Assembly (NCBI GenBank): GCA_003453835.1
Contig: DMMN01000047.1
Span: 1 to 8,325 of the forward strand
Source: Bacteroidota bacterium
Lineage (GTDB): Bacteria; Bacteroidota; Ignavibacteria; UBA10030
Direction: 5' to 3'
Length of the DNA stretch: 8,325 nucleotides
The position numbers were made by a program, and so were the translations under genes. Shown here piece after piece: positions 1 to 6,815 of the stretch (its first letter is position 1; each line of letters begins with the position of its first letter). A model generated the notes under the pieces. The model was not told the origin of the DNA and searched no databases. It was given only the letters and a program-made list of their open reading frames with translations.

Positions 1-301
1 GCCAAAACTTTGTCAAACAATGTTGGCAATGATCCAAAAGGCGGGTCCTGAAATCTCTCGAAGAGCTCTACATGCCACATCTCGCCGGATGGTAAGGTAG
101 GTTGTGATAGATGCTAATGCGCTTTAGAACATTTTCCACCCCGTTATAAAACTAGGCCAAAAAACCTGCGGCTGCCGTCTTCTCGCTGTTTGATACCTCC
201 CTCCGCTGAACTTCATTCCTCAGGGCTACAAGTTCCTTGACAGTAAGCTTCATATACTCCAATTGCACTTGCATCTCATCACGGAGCTCATCAAGCGTCA
301 T
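1..301 (-). pseudogene. HEPN-domain protein (HepT-like toxin partner), broken and cut by window edge
   Basis: Reading from the ATG at 301 on the minus strand gives MTLDELRDEMQVQLEYMKLT and on to residue 49, where an in-frame TAG (152-154) stops it. The same frame then continues as FYNGVENVLKRI, a pattern typical of HEPN proteins partnered with MNT nucleotidyltransferases (compare 'hFYNGhENILKRI'). Around 90-100 the homology moves to another frame, which reads PSGEMWHVELFERFQDPPFG down to position 1; 'LPSGExWHxELLxRh' is the expected continuation in this family. A nonsense codon and a frameshift are therefore both present. The ATG overlaps the stop of the upstream nucleotidyltransferase gene (ATGA), so the two were once translationally coupled. 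The catalytic R-x4-6-H motif of HEPN RNases would lie beyond the window and cannot be judged. Family assignment rests on remembered motif patterns; sequencing error could mimic the damage, although two lesions make that less likely. Confidence 0.7.
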
Positions 302-567
302 AACAGTCTTTTGCCCTTTGTCTCAATAGCACGGGTGAAGGGATTGGGCGGAGAGAGGGGAACAACATCAACGGGGATGCGAAATTCCTTTTCGAGCAGC
401 GCACCGAATTCGTAAAGCTTCCAACCTACGATGCCATCACAAGCAACGTCGATATCCCGAATCGTCGTGTCAACGTTGAGCAGGCTGCCGAAGAGGATTA
501 GCCGCGTAGCGCCGAATCTTTGTGCTATCTCTGTGAGCTTCAGTAGTTGAGACTCAGAAAGCGCCAT
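298..567 (-). CDS. MNT-type nucleotidyltransferase domain protein (HEPN/MNT antitoxin-like)
   Basis: An 89-residue minimal nucleotidyltransferase (Pol-beta fold). In the MNT-HEPN (type VII) toxin-antitoxin systems, such proteins neutralise the HEPN RNase, in studied cases by AMPylating it. Visible motifs are LFGS at residues 25-28, DID at 38-40 (two metal-binding Asp) and a third acidic residue in VDVVPL at about 67. The segments GWKLYEFGALLEKEF and SPPNPFTRAIETKGKRLL match the end of this family. The usual basic 'RG' after the Gly-Ser is replaced by LLNVD, so activity may be altered. I chose the ATG at 567: a candidate promoter lies just upstream (596-624), and an earlier in-frame ATG at 624 would fall inside it and add an untypical N-terminus. 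No good Shine-Dalgarno is visible. The stop TGA overlaps the ATG of the HEPN partner. That partner is degenerate, so this gene may be an orphaned antitoxin. Confidence 0.8.
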   Translation of the reverse strand: MALSESQLLKLTEIAQRFGATRLILFGSLLNVDTTIRDIDVACDGIVGWKLYEFGALLEKEFRIPVDVVPLSPPNPFTRAIETKGKRLL

Positions 568-595
568 AAAGATGTTGAAGATTTTTTTCGTGCAT

Positions 596-624
596 ATGAT
601 AGAAAGATTCCCAGGCGAACGCAA
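596..624 (-). promoter_or_regulatory. Candidate sigma70-like promoter for the MNT/HEPN operon
   Basis: On the minus strand TTGCGT (619-624) is followed after 17 nt by TATCAT (596-601). The -10 matches TATAAT at 5 of 6 positions and the -35 matches TTGACA at 3 of 6. Initiation would fall near 589, giving a leader of about 20 nt before the ATG at 567, which supports that start. The call is by consensus match only. Confidence 0.35.
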
Positions 625-917
625 GGAGATAGGGAGTTACGCGCCGGCTGAAAAGGAACAACAAACGAAAGGGCTTCAACAATGTGAGAAGCAAGACTTC
701 TTATTACTTGTAGCGAGCAACTCTCCTCCTTCTCTAAGCACCATCCTAAAGTTCAGACTATCCTCCTGAATTTGCCGGCAGGAAATGAAACCTCGATGAA
801 GTGCTTCCACGCCTCTTTCCCGAAACGCTGTTGCTTTTGCTTTGCCTAATCCGTAGATTTTTGACGTTTTCAAGGCGCGTTGTCGGTGATTTCGCAGCGT
901 CATTCGGAGGAGTTTCC
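602..917. other. Intergenic stretch between divergent MNT and sigma factor genes
   Basis: No convincing gene lies here. Open frames on both strands give low-complexity or unfamiliar peptides without start signals. The stretch must hold the promoter of the sigma/anti-sigma operon, but no clear sigma70 promoter is seen: TTGACG at 861-866 has no acceptable -10 at 16-18 nt. CCATCC (741-746) followed by CTGAAT (766-771) loosely resembles the -35/-10 pair reported for SigK-type ECF sigma factors, but the 19-nt spacer is long. Confidence 0.5.
906..912 (+). promoter_or_regulatory. Ribosome binding site of the sigma factor gene
   Basis: GGAGGAG is a near-perfect Shine-Dalgarno. It lies 5 nt before a TTG at 918 and 8 nt before a second in-frame TTG at 921. 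It decides the start, because the only upstream in-frame ATG (801) would add a 39-residue leucine-rich extension not expected in ECF sigma factors. Confidence 0.75.
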
Positions 918-1520
918 TTGTTGCCCGCACTCTTGTCGCAACGAAACGAGCAAAACAAACAAGATGCCGATCTCCTGAAGCGCATTCAGCGGCGGGATCA
1001 GCAAGCGTTGGCCTTGTTGTACGACCGCTATTCGCCCGTACTCTATCCACTTGCGCTTCGCATTGTGGTATCGACGGAGGAGGCAGAGAACCTGGTGCAG
1101 GAAGTCTTCCTGCATGTTTGGGAGAAGTCCAACGGCTACCCCGCCGATCGTGGATCGGTCTATTCTTGGATCGTAGCTCTCTGCCGCAACCGGGCGATCG
1201 ACCGACTCCGGTCAAAGGAGTTCAAAAAGAAATCGAGAGAAGTCGAAACGAAGGAGGCACAAATCGTCGCGGATCTCTCAATGGATACCAATACGAGAGC
1301 GATCCTTGTGATGAAGGGATATGCGGAATCCGTCCGGGCGGCATTGAAGAATTTGTCGAAGCTTGAAGTCAAAATCTTGGAGATGAGCTACTACGAGGGT
1401 CATAGTCAATCCGAAATTGCGCGCATTCTCCGAATGCCGCTCGGAACCGTGAAGACAAAGATGCGAAAAGGAATCCAGAAGCTAAGAGCGGTGACTCGAA
1501 GAGAGGATGAAGCTGCATGA
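918..1520 (+). CDS. ECF (group IV) RNA polymerase sigma factor, SigK-like
   Basis: A 200-residue sigma factor of the extracytoplasmic-function class, which directs RNA polymerase to a small regulon when released from its anti-sigma factor. Region 2 spans about residues 25-100, with the core-binding stretch AENLVQEVFLHVWEK at 56-70 (usual form AEDLVQEVFLRVW) and the -10-recognition helix VYSWIVALCRNRAIDRLR at 81-98. Region 4 spans about 140-192, with the helix-turn-helix HSQSEIARILRMPLGTVKTK and a final MRKGIQKLR. A linker rich in Lys and Glu joins them. The start is TTG at 918 (or 921), set by GGAGGAG at 906-912. Its stop overlaps the ATG of the next gene (ATGA), so the pair is translationally coupled. 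That gene encodes an RskA-type anti-sigma factor, which points to a SigK/ECF19-like group. The specific signal is unknown. Confidence 0.9.
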   Translation: MLPALLSQRNEQNKQDADLLKRIQRRDQQALALLYDRYSPVLYPLALRIVVSTEEAENLVQEVFLHVWEKSNGYPADRGSVYSWIVALCRNRAIDRLRSKEFKKKSREVETKEAQIVADLSMDTNTRAILVMKGYAESVRAALKNLSKLEVKILEMSYYEGHSQSEIARILRMPLGTVKTKMRKGIQKLRAVTRREDEAA

Positions 1521-2344
1521 AGCCGGAAGAACGACATACGCACTTAGAACTGTGCATTCCGTATGTGTTCGGACGCCTGAATCCAGGCAACCGGAAGCAG
1601 TTTGAAACGCATCTGGGAAGCGGGTGTGCCGAGTGCAGCAAGGAACTGGCTCAACTCTATGAGGCAATGGCCTTGCTTCCGCTCACGATTCATCAGCAAC
1701 AGCCGCCCCAGCAGTTGAAAGGAATCCTGATGCAGCGCATAGGGAGCGGCAAAGAAGCACCCGAACCGGTCCGAATTCGGACGGAACAACGAATGCCGGA
1801 CGCCGCCGTTTCGCCGCCGCAGCGCCCCTGGTTTGGCTATGCCATCGCGTTTGTTTTGCTCGTGATAATCGTCGCGCTCGGGATCTATGTGAATGATCTC
1901 TTTAGAACGGTGGGTGCGCAAGAGCAGACGATCGTTGAGTTGCGAACCGAGCTTGCACACTCGGCCGAAGTCGAGAAGATCTTGCAAGCGCGACGCGTTG
2001 AAATTGTGCTATTGAATGGATACGAGCCGAGTTCCACCGCATTCGGTAGGATCATTTGGGATCCGTTGACGAAGAATGCGGTTATCCAAGTGTCCGGCTT
2101 GCCGGCAACGCCGGATGATAAGGTCTATCAGCTCTGGGTCGTGAAGCGTGACGGACCAGTGAACGCTGGCGTCTTCACCGTGACGAGCGAAAAGGATCGG
2201 AAGAATTTTTTCGAACTCGTCTCTCTCACTGTCGGCGAAAGATACGAGTTTGAAGGGTTTATGGTTACGCTTGAGTCGAAGGGAGGGGCCGCACAACCGA
2301 CCGAACCGAAGTACCTGATGGGAACGACGAAAGCACAGCAGTGA
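1517..2344 (+). CDS. Membrane-anchored anti-sigma factor, RskA-like
   Basis: A 275-residue protein that should hold the preceding sigma factor at the inner membrane. The cytoplasmic N-terminus (1-75) has a zinc-type anti-sigma motif with H32, C37 and C40 (HLGSGCAEC, a H-x4-C-x2-C variant), followed by a helical segment and a Pro-rich linker. One transmembrane helix covers about 106-125 (GYAIAFVLLVIIVALGIYV). A predicted coiled coil follows (about 128-160). The periplasmic domain (about 160-270) matches the RskA C-terminal family, with VYQLWVVKRDGPVNAGVF and the closing pattern VTLESKGGAAQPTEPKYLMG (usually VTLEPxGGSxxPTGP). The arrangement implies sigma release by regulated proteolysis, as for M. 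tuberculosis RskA; the signal cannot be read from the sequence. The ATG overlaps the sigma factor stop by 4 nt. After the stop, about 150 nt separate it from a convergent gene, and no strong intrinsic terminator is seen there. Confidence 0.88.
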   Translation: MKPEERHTHLELCIPYVFGRLNPGNRKQFETHLGSGCAECSKELAQLYEAMALLPLTIHQQQPPQQLKGILMQRIGSGKEAPEPVRIRTEQRMPDAAVSPPQRPWFGYAIAFVLLVIIVALGIYVNDLFRTVGAQEQTIVELRTELAHSAEVEKILQARRVEIVLLNGYEPSSTAFGRIIWDPLTKNAVIQVSGLPATPDDKVYQLWVVKRDGPVNAGVFTVTSEKDRKNFFELVSLTVGERYEFEGFMVTLESKGGAAQPTEPKYLMGTTKAQQ

Positions 2345-2495
2345 TCGGCCCACGAATATCCGGCTTCGTTGAACAACCTTCGTCGATCAACGTGCCGCGC
2401 AGGTACGAAGGAGAAAAGATACCTTTCGCCAAAAAGCAGAAATGAGTCTTCTTATTCCCGCCCCACATTCTGATTGCGGTACTCCATGCTGATTT

Positions 2496-3728
2496 CTAAA
2501 GCAGTTGTAACGCCTGCGCAAAATCCTCAATCAGATCTTCAATCCCCTCCACTCCTGCCGAGATACGAATCATCCCCGGTGTGACGCCATGCCTCTTCAA
2601 CTCTTCGTCAGACATGAACACGTGCGAAGAGTAGACGGGGATACTGACGAGCGTCTCGACGCCACCCAATGACATTGCATTTACAGCCACGTTGAGATTG
2701 TCGCACACCTTCGCTGCTGCCTCGACGGGTGAAAGCCCTTTTGACGGCTTTACTTCAATTGTTACCATCCCGCCGAAACCGGACATCTGTCTTTTTGCCA
2801 GCCGATGCTTTGGGAAGGAAGGAAGACCGGGATAGAGGACGCGGCGGACCTTCCCATGCCGCTCCAGCGCCTTCGCAAGCGCAAGCGCATTCTCGTTCTG
2901 TCGCCGGACCCGAAGCTCGAAGGTCTTAAGACTCCGCGAGAGGAGATACGCCGCAAACGGATCGGCGCAACCACCATGGTATTTTGCAAGCACCTTTACC
3001 TGCTTGACGTAGTCGCCCGTTCCGATAACGACGCCGGCCATGATGTCGCTGTGGCCACCGAGATATTTCGTAGCGCTTTCGACGATAACATCCACGCCCA
3101 GCTTGAAGGGGTCCTGGTTGAGGATCGTCGCAAACGTGTTATCGATCATGATAATAATCTTCCTGCCGGATTTCTTCTCCGCACTGCGTGTGTGCCGCAC
3201 TAGCTCAGCGATGTCGACGAGATCAAGGGTCGGGTTCGTCGGCGTTTCGAAGTACACGATGGTCGTCTTCGGAGAAACAAGCTCTCCGATCTGGCTCAGG
3301 TGCTCGGGGTGGAGATACTTGACGGTGATGTTGTTCTTCGGCAGTTCATCCCGGAACCATCGGTAGGTGCCGCCGTAGAGAGCCGGTGTACTGATGATCT
3401 CGTTGCCTGCTTTTGTGACCGCAAGGATTGCCGTCGAGATGGCTGCCATGCCGGAAGAGAATAATGCCGCTGCTTCGGCACCGGACATCAATGCGAGTTT
3501 TTCTTCAACATCGTGCACGGTCGGGTTATGATAGCGCGTGTAGACGTACACGGAAGGATCACCCTTCGCATAACGGACCGCATCGTCGGAAGACTCAAAA
3601 CGGTACGTGGATGTTTGGTAGATGGGTGTGGAGACGGGCCCTCGGTAGGCATAGACCTTGTTGCCGTGGATCGCGCGGGTTGATAGAGAAAGCTCGGCAG
3701 GTTCAGATTTCTTGCTGCGATTTTTCAT
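2496..3728 (-). CDS. PLP-dependent trans-sulfuration enzyme (cystathionine gamma-synthase / gamma-lyase family)
   Basis: A full-length 410-residue cytoplasmic enzyme of the Cys/Met metabolism PLP family (fold type I). The PLP Schiff-base lysine is K221 in SATKYLGGHSD. Other family landmarks are YTRYHNPT (63-70, phosphate contacts from the neighbouring subunit), SSGMAA (91-96), the ring-stacking Tyr in LYGGT (Y118), ETPTNPT (161-167), IDNTF (D196, pyridine nitrogen) and the carboxylate-binding Arg in MIRISAGVEGIEDLIEDF (R388). Family members make cystathionine or homocysteine from activated homoserine, or cleave cystathionine or methionine. The position matching the catalytic Cys of classical methionine gamma-lyases is Gly (LYGGT), which argues against that activity. 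The C-terminal SIPVYSSH replaces the more usual EHPASMTH, so exact specificity is open. The ATG has no visible Shine-Dalgarno on its strand. The gene stands alone, 293 nt downstream of the nucleotidase-like gene and convergent with the anti-sigma gene. Confidence 0.9.
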   Translation of the reverse strand: MKNRSKKSEPAELSLSTRAIHGNKVYAYRGPVSTPIYQTSTYRFESSDDAVRYAKGDPSVYVYTRYHNPTVHDVEEKLALMSGAEAAALFSSGMAAISTAILAVTKAGNEIISTPALYGGTYRWFRDELPKNNITVKYLHPEHLSQIGELVSPKTTIVYFETPTNPTLDLVDIAELVRHTRSAEKKSGRKIIIMIDNTFATILNQDPFKLGVDVIVESATKYLGGHSDIMAGVVIGTGDYVKQVKVLAKYHGGCADPFAAYLLSRSLKTFELRVRRQNENALALAKALERHGKVRRVLYPGLPSFPKHRLAKRQMSGFGGMVTIEVKPSKGLSPVEAAAKVCDNLNVAVNAMSLGGVETLVSIPVYSSHVFMSDEELKRHGVTPGMIRISAGVEGIEDLIEDFAQALQLL

Positions 3729-3898
3729 GGTTTCGGAAGGAGAGGTTATGAAGATCGATGAAAAATAGGCAAGTGCAAGGAATTACTTTTTCTTCACTTT
3801 TCCAAGGTGGATTCTCTTCGCGTCCAACCAGTTGTTGCTCCGAAGCGACCAAAAAACGGCTAGGCAAGAAATCATCGAACGAAGAGGAAACGATTTGA

Positions 3899-3993
3899 CC
3901 CACGAAACACACAGAGAACGCAAAATGAATTCTTCGGCATGCAGGTGTTTTCTCATCGCTTCTCATGTCCGTGTAGTCCGCGTGTTTAGTGGG
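3899..3993. repeat. Short inverted-repeat (MITE-like) intergenic element
   Basis: The left end CCCACGAAACAC (3899-3910) and the reverse complement of the right end, CCCACTAAACAC (from 3982-3993), agree at 11 of 12 positions; similarity fades after a few more bases inward. Just outside, ATTT on the left and AAAT on the right extend the symmetry with a 2-nt offset. The interior of about 70 nt has no credible gene. Elements of the form 'CCACGAA-ACACACG ... CGTGTxxTTCGTGG' are, to my knowledge, dispersed between genes in many environmental bacteria. Whether this one recurs in its own genome cannot be tested here. Confidence 0.5.
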
Positions 3994-4021
3994 AAATATA
4001 TTAAGCTGAGCAGATACGAGA

Positions 4022-6469
4022 TTAGAACAATGATTCGTACTGCATCTTCCAGTCGAGAGAGTAACCAAGACTGATCCCGAAGACGACCGTTGTGGCGAGA
4101 GGGGGTGATTTTGCCGGCTCCAGACTCTGCCGGCCATGAAAGAGAAATACGTACAGCGACGGGGCAAGCCTCAATCGGCCAAGGGGAATTGCGAGATCAC
4201 TTTTCCATCTGACGAGCAGGCTTCGGGTGTCGCCGCTCGATCGTTTCTGCTTGATATAGTACGTTCCGTCGAGCTCGCTTCGAAACAACGATCCCACCAC
4301 CGGCACCTGATAGGTTGTCTGGAGGTTGATGCCGTTCTCATCCGGACGCGGCTTGCTCGATCTGTCAAATGTTTGCGTTAGGCTGATGCGTGTTCGGCTG
4401 AACCCCGCAAACTCGGAGAATCCCGCACCGACACCGATAGTCACATCCTGCTGCCGTGGATTCTTCGTCGCATTCGACACGCCACTGTTCGTCTGCTTGC
4501 TTTCGGTTGGGGTGAGCTCGGTGTCGTAGCGAGCGCTCGCGGAAGGGTAGATCGAGATTGACCCCGTCCCGCGAGAGAAACGAAGATTCACGACCGTTTC
4601 GAAAAAAAGGTCGTCGAGGACTTCTTGAAGAGGCTGATCTGTGATCTTCGATTGACCGAATGCCGCATAGAGACGATTGTCCCACAGGAGCCACTTCGAT
4701 TCTTGTTTCAGGCGGAGATCGGCTTCATAGGTAATGCGCTCGAAGTCCGTTCCGCGCAACTCCGTAAGCCCGATGTTCTTGTACGCCGAGCTGGAGCGAT
4801 ATTCTCCGGCGGAATAACTCAATTGAAGGCGTGCGAGCGTGAAGCGCCAGAGATTGCGCGCCCGATAGAGGCTGTCAATAATAGCTCCAGGCTTAGCCGG
4901 TATATGGGGAGAAGCGTCGCGTAGGCGTTTTAGATGGTGGATAACAAGCTCGCGGATGATGACCGGGGTCCCATCGTCCGATGGACGCAACGCACCGTCG
5001 CCGAGGAAACGAAATGATTCCTGCCGGCCTTCGCGAAACGGTGTGTATCCGTTGCCACCGCCGGCGAGAAAATTCGACGTCGCTACATGATAAAGCTCCG
5101 GCGGGCTTTTTTGCTGAAGAGGAGCATTGTGGACATACCAGTCTTCGAATCCGTCGGTAGTGACCTGGAGATGTTGGAGGTGATTTCCGCGACCCGGTTT
5201 TGAGTTGGCGGCGCTCAAGCGTTGGAGTACCGACAATTGCTGGCCGGTTAGTTTCATCGTTACGAGCTCATTGTCTGTCCAGAGGATCTGTTCAAGGAGT
5301 CTCACAGTAAGTTTTCGCGATCGGGGGTCGCCCTCATACCGAGGAATTTCTATCCCCTCAAATCGGAAGAATGTGTTGTTCAAGAGAGAAAGCTCCGCGC
5401 CCGACTGTTGAAGAAGGATCTGGAGAACAAGTTCCGTCAAGTGGTTGTTGGTGAAGGAACTGTCGATCAACATCAATGGTTCGTCGGGCTCAACGTCGTA
5501 GTTCTTTCGGCAATACTCGTAGTATTGCTGTTCTCCGCCTACGGCGAGCCACGCCGCAAACCCGACGTCGCCCGAAATCGTCGTATCGACAGGAAGGACA
5601 TCCAGCAGCGCAGCCGAGGTTGACCGGGTACGACCGGCGTATCGAAGATGGACGCGAACGATACCCGAGCCAAGCCGTATCGGACTTACAACAAATGTGG
5701 CATGCTCGTCACTCCCGGTTTCCCTCCGAAGAATAAGTGGAGTGCCGACGCTCTCTCCGCAAGCAACAATGACATCGATCTCCGGAACCGCCATCGCGAG
5801 CCTATAACAGTCATCGAGGCTGAGAAAACTCAGGGCGATGATGACGTCCGCTTCTTTCTGAAGCTGAGAAAGGTGTTTCTTTGCAGTTACGATCGGGTCA
5901 GTGATTGCCAGGCCCTCAATGTGTTGCCGGAGGGTAGTCTGTTCGACCATCGGATCGGTAAGCCCCAGAATGCCGACGCGAATGCCATTTGCTTTGTGTT
6001 CAATGACGTATGGTTTCAAAAAGGGTTCGTTGGTTGACTTCAAAACCAGGTTCGCACAAACAATGTTGACTCCCGACTCGAGATCGTGGTATTCTCGCAA
6101 CATGTCCCGGCCATAGTCAAGCTCATGATTGCCAACGGTCATCGCGTCGTAACCGACCGTGTGCATTGCGGAGATCATGGCGCTTCCTCGGTCTCCGCGG
6201 AGCAAGTAAAAATAGCCCAGAGCATTGCCGGCATCCAGTAGAAGAAGATGATCATTCCCCACCTCGCGACGAATCCTTTCAACCACGGTCTTGCGGCGAA
6301 CAATGCCTCCTGCGAGTTCCTTGCCGACGGGCGTCACATCGAAGTAACCGTAGGTGTTGCCCGTGAGAAGGAGGGTAAGGTCGACCGTGGGTTGATCTTG
6401 TGCGGTAGACTTTGAACCGAGGACGGCGCAGAGAAGAAGGATGAGCGGTATCGATCTAAAGAGATTCAT
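4022..6469 (-). CDS. Exported 5'-nucleotidase/UshA-like protein with degenerate active site and C-terminal putative outer-membrane barrel
   Basis: An 815-residue protein from the ATG at 6469, chosen because it opens a clean signal peptide (MNLFRSIPLILLLCAVLG, cleavage probably near STA-Q, residues 21-24); an upstream in-frame ATG at 6496 would add nine residues before it. No clear Shine-Dalgarno is visible. Residues about 29-275 match the calcineurin-like metallophosphoesterase domain and about 325-500 the 5'-nucleotidase C-terminal substrate domain (SGAELSLLNNTFFRF, WTDNELVTMKLTG, NFLAGGGNGYTPF). Only GNHELDYG (113-120) among the metal motifs is intact. The expected DxH is GNTYG (37-41), the GD motif is GN (N82), the expected His is F215, and GGHSH reads ACGES (236-240). 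Residues about 540-815, absent from ordinary UshA proteins, show alternating amphipathic strands and end in YESLF, a C-terminal Phe typical of outer-membrane barrels. It is probably a non-catalytic surface or periplasmic binding protein anchored by a barrel. Confidence 0.82.
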   Translation of the reverse strand: MNLFRSIPLILLLCAVLGSKSTAQDQPTVDLTLLLTGNTYGYFDVTPVGKELAGGIVRRKTVVERIRREVGNDHLLLLDAGNALGYFYLLRGDRGSAMISAMHTVGYDAMTVGNHELDYGRDMLREYHDLESGVNIVCANLVLKSTNEPFLKPYVIEHKANGIRVGILGLTDPMVEQTTLRQHIEGLAITDPIVTAKKHLSQLQKEADVIIALSFLSLDDCYRLAMAVPEIDVIVACGESVGTPLILRRETGSDEHATFVVSPIRLGSGIVRVHLRYAGRTRSTSAALLDVLPVDTTISGDVGFAAWLAVGGEQQYYEYCRKNYDVEPDEPLMLIDSSFTNNHLTELVLQILLQQSGAELSLLNNTFFRFEGIEIPRYEGDPRSRKLTVRLLEQILWTDNELVTMKLTGQQLSVLQRLSAANSKPGRGNHLQHLQVTTDGFEDWYVHNAPLQQKSPPELYHVATSNFLAGGGNGYTPFREGRQESFRFLGDGALRPSDDGTPVIIRELVIHHLKRLRDASPHIPAKPGAIIDSLYRARNLWRFTLARLQLSYSAGEYRSSSAYKNIGLTELRGTDFERITYEADLRLKQESKWLLWDNRLYAAFGQSKITDQPLQEVLDDLFFETVVNLRFSRGTGSISIYPSASARYDTELTPTESKQTNSGVSNATKNPRQQDVTIGVGAGFSEFAGFSRTRISLTQTFDRSSKPRPDENGINLQTTYQVPVVGSLFRSELDGTYYIKQKRSSGDTRSLLVRWKSDLAIPLGRLRLAPSLYVFLFHGRQSLEPAKSPPLATTVVFGISLGYSLDWKMQYESLF

Positions 6470-6624
6470 TTCCAAAGTGCGACCAAACGGAACCAATTAC
6501 GGGATTTTTTCTTTGAAATGCAGAACCGCATGTGCATCTGGGGGGGAAGCATCAAAAACGAAGAGCGCTGAGAGGCCCTCCGGGTCGTACGCTTGGATCG
6601 AACAGACCGAGGCCGGATTTTTTC

Positions 6625-6653
6625 TTGACATTACATCCAAAAAGTTCTATACT
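6625..6653 (+). promoter_or_regulatory. Near-consensus sigma70-type promoter
   Basis: TTGACA (6625-6630, perfect -35) is followed by a 17-nt spacer and TATACT (6648-6653, 5 of 6 to TATAAT). Initiation is expected near 6660. The next plus-strand gene starts at 7068, so transcription would begin with an untranslated leader of about 407 nt, or produce a separate small RNA. Confidence 0.65.
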
Positions 6654-6792
6654 CAACCATATAAAACTGTGTTTTGCTAATTATTCTCCCTCAGACAAGT
6701 TCGTGCACACGGATTGAATCGTTTTCCGGTGGCCGTGTGATAGCCGTTTGCGGACACGAAGCCAATCTACCACAAAATTCGATTCTTCCTTT

Positions 6793-6815
6793 CTTGCAAC
6801 ATCGCTTGATGCAAG
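6793..6815 (+). other. Hairpin in the leader of the TonB receptor gene
   Basis: CTTGCA (6793-6798) and TGCAAG (6810-6815) are perfect inverted repeats. Alternatively, CTTG and CATC pair with GATG and CAAG around a GCTT loop with a 3-nt bulge. No T-tract follows, so this is not an intrinsic terminator. Its role is unknown. Confidence 0.35.

Noticed and set aside
152..154. TAG as a recoded sense codon (for example pyrrolysine) in the HEPN gene
   Set aside because: A separate frameshift follows within about 60 nt, so general decay explains both lesions better.
676..870. Minus-strand peptide in the gap with a helix-hairpin-helix-like stretch (KIYGLGKAKATAFRERGVEA)
   Set aside because: The pattern is short, the frame runs on antisense through the sigma gene, and nothing else of a HhH protein is visible; chance resemblance is more likely.
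801..917. Longer N-terminus for the sigma factor from the ATG at 801
   Set aside because: The extension is leucine-rich and unlike ECF N-termini, and GGAGGAG at 906-912 points to the TTG codons at 918/921.
918..2344. FecI/FecR-type system controlling the TonB receptor in this window
   Set aside because: The anti-sigma factor has the RskA periplasmic domain rather than FecR, and the receptor is over 4.5 kb away with an ordinary sigma70-like promoter upstream and no signalling domain evident in its N-terminus.
2345..2495. Bidirectional terminator between the convergent anti-sigma and trans-sulfuration genes
   Set aside because: The best inverted repeat (CGTTGA/TCAACG, near 2368-2393) has only 6 bp, a 14-nt loop and no T-tract.
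3703..4167. 154-codon minus-strand open frame spanning the gap between the nucleotidase-like and trans-sulfuration genes
   Set aside because: It overlaps both real genes, runs through the inverted-repeat element, and has Ser/Cys/Phe-rich composition without a domain.
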